Shown in pieces: positions 6,968 to 7,999 of a stretch of 7,999 bases of DNA; the first letter of the stretch is position 1; every line of letters starts with the position of its first letter. Where the stretch lies: the NCBI GenBank assembly GCA_024278345.1, contig JAJRTK010000286.1:1-7999 (forward strand), given 5' to 3'. The stretch is from a bacterium. Its GTDB lineage: Bacteria; CSSED10-310; JAJRTK01. A model generated the notes under the pieces. The model was not told the origin of the DNA, searched no databases, and saw only the letters and a program-made list of their open reading frames with translations. Made by a program: the position numbers and the translations under genes.

Positions 6968-7008
6968 TTAAAATTCCTGGCTCAACCACTTAGCAACGGT
7001 ATTTCTCC

Positions 7009-7776
7009 ATGCCTGTTTTCACCGCCGGAGCCTTGGTCCTTCGGACCTTCCCTACCAAAAACGCTAGCCTTGTCGTGCGCCTCTTTACAAGCGAATTTGG
7101 GAAGATCACCGGGTTCGCCCGCCGAGCGCAAAAAACCCGATCTCCCATGGCCGGACGGCTGGAAATCCTCAGCCTCGGCGAAATCAAAGGCTATCGCAAT
7201 CCCCGAAAAGAACTGTGCCAAATCGATTCCATCAGCACGTTGGAGATCTTTCCCACTCTGCGCTCCAGCCTCGAAGGGTTCTATGCCCTCAACTACATCG
7301 CCGAATTGCTCGATGAAATGTTCCTTCCCGACGAAGCTCATCCCCAGTTCTTCGCACTCGTCCTCAAACTGCTCATGCTCCTGGAGCACAAGGCCGCCAG
7401 CCGAGACCTCCTCCTTCGTTACCTGGAGATCCAGCTTCTTTCAGAACTCGGCTACAGTTGGAGCTTCGACGCCAGCCCTGACGAAAACAGCCATGACCTT
7501 GTCCCCGTCTTCCATCCGGAAGAGGGGGCCTTCCACTTTTCCCCAGCCTTACGGTGCCCAGCGGATGCGGTTCGACTTTCCCGACCGCTCCTGGAACTCA
7601 TCCGGAATCTCCACGGTTCCGAAGTCGAGGATCTACTAGAGCTCCGGCTGCAAGAGCGAGATCGCCGTCTCCTAGAGCATTTGTGCCACCGGGCATTGCT
7701 CTGGCGCTTGGAGCGTCCCCTCCGTTCGGCCCGATTCCTCCAAGAGCTCGATGATTCCGCGCCGCCACTTTTCTAG
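7009..7776 (+). CDS. recO: DNA repair protein RecO
   Basis: This encodes 255 residues, the usual length for RecO. RecO is the cytoplasmic recombination mediator that, with RecR, loads RecA onto SSB-coated single-stranded DNA and anneals complementary strands. The N-terminal OB-fold region (1-80) shows the family pattern: ALVLRTFPTKNASLVVRLFTSEFGKITGFARRAQKTRS, then a GRLEI...LGEIKGY strand. The helical C-terminal region includes SLEGFYALNYIAELLDEM (87-104), a Leu-rich helix and LLSELGY (143-149). After LGY many RecO proteins have a four-Cys zinc site; here there is WSFDASPDEN with no Cys, and only Cys183 nearby, so this member should not bind zinc there. It ends normally at LELDD-type residues and APPLF. 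The ATG at 7009 is the first in frame with the family start; no strong Shine-Dalgarno site precedes it. It appears monocistronic: no gene follows within the window. Confidence 0.93.
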   Translation: MPVFTAGALVLRTFPTKNASLVVRLFTSEFGKITGFARRAQKTRSPMAGRLEILSLGEIKGYRNPRKELCQIDSISTLEIFPTLRSSLEGFYALNYIAELLDEMFLPDEAHPQFFALVLKLLMLLEHKAASRDLLLRYLEIQLLSELGYSWSFDASPDENSHDLVPVFHPEEGAFHFSPALRCPADAVRLSRPLLELIRNLHGSEVEDLLELRLQERDRRLLEHLCHRALLWRLERPLRSARFLQELDDSAPPLF

Positions 7777-7890
7777 GCCGTCGCCGTCAGGCCATAAATA
7801 ATTTACCTTGAAAGTCGCGGTCAACAGATGTTTTAGGGGATCCGCTTACCATGAAAGTACGGCCTCGGTCATGGTACCGGCCACCCGAAA

Positions 7891-7997
7891 AAAGCGCGCA
7901 GCGCACAAAGATGTGGGTCCAGGGAGCTGGCTCCCTGGCGTGGGTCTGGGAGCGGCGCTCCCAGCGGAGGTCCGGAGGCGGAGCCTCCGCCGGGTTC
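7891..7997. repeat. Right palindrome array, inverted relative to the left end
   Basis: After the flank (7891-7918), which contains GCGCAGCGCAC and ATGTGGGT, three palindromes follow. These are ccagggagctggctccctgg (7919-7938, 9-bp stem), CTGGGAGC/GCTCCCAG (7946-7953 with 7957-7964) and CGGAGGC/GCCTCCG (7973-7979 with 7983-7989). They are separated by short TGGGT- or GGTC-type spacers. The block 7891-7938 is the near-exact reverse complement of 28-75. The array runs off the window. The 114 nt between recO and this block holds no gene and no clear terminator; an imperfect GGC..CGGT/ACCG..GCC hairpin lies near 7861-7882. Confidence 0.85.
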
Positions 7998-7999
7998 CA

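Larger units (their letters stand above)
6448..7008. other. Divergent intergenic region upstream of recO and of the 337-residue protein gene
   Basis: These 561 nt separate two divergent genes. On the minus strand the leader of the 337-residue protein gene contains a small hairpin (AACGGC 6522-6527 with GCCGTT 6531-6536), roughly 75 nt before the start codon. An AT-rich patch (6567-6580) could supply a minus-strand -10 element, but no good -35 at proper spacing is visible, so I call no promoter. The part 6600-6850 shows no gene, repeat or RNA that I recognise. The recO-proximal part carries the dispersed repeat listed separately. Confidence 0.5.

Noticed and set aside
28-7938. The whole window as a composite transposon bounded by inverted repeats
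   Set aside because: No transposase or integrase is present, recO is a housekeeping gene inside the interval, and the terminal blocks look like parts of longer palindrome arrays that continue past the window.
7851-7999. ATGAAAGTAC start with an open frame to the window end
   Set aside because: The frame is almost wholly the palindrome array; the apparent Arg/Gly-rich peptide is what such repeats encode by chance.

Overview
The window comes from a Gram-negative bacterium of moderately high GC. The evidence is a lipoprotein with a clear lipobox, Sec signal peptides, C-terminal tails that resemble envelope-sorting signals, and purine-rich Shine-Dalgarno sites. I cannot name the phylum from this sequence. 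No tRNA, rRNA, CRISPR array, transposase or phage gene is visible.

Layout. The left end (1-480) has no convincing gene and is packed with repeats: a short-palindrome array (1-75), one copy of a diverged dispersed repeat (121-215), and a roughly 167-bp multi-branched inverted repeat (312-480) that runs up to the stop codon of the first gene. Three minus-strand genes follow, in transcription order 5295->3775, 3728->2142 and 2075->480, with gaps of 46 and 66 nt, so they are probably one operon. The first two are tandem paralogues of an exported protein of unknown function with a C-terminal hydrophobic tail. The third is a lipoprotein of the DUF2961/GH172 glycosidase-type family. Upstream, behind a perfect 13-bp hairpin (5357-5385), lies a minus-strand gene for a cysteine-free, low-complexity protein of unknown function (6447->5434). 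A 561-nt divergent intergenic region separates it from recO (7009-7776, plus strand). That region holds the second copy of the dispersed repeat (6858-6967), ending 41 nt before recO. The right end (7891-7997) carries another palindrome array whose first 48 nt are an inverted copy of the array at the left end.

How the genes may work together. The three-gene operon is an envelope or secreted module: two related exported proteins, each with a tail resembling a sorting signal, and one membrane-anchored putative glycosidase. A carbohydrate-related surface role is plausible, but only the GH172 family assignment supports it. RecO is a housekeeping recombination protein and is probably unrelated to the operon.

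The most unusual material is non-coding: the multi-branched element at 312-480, the opposed palindrome arrays at both ends, and the diverged repeat pair.
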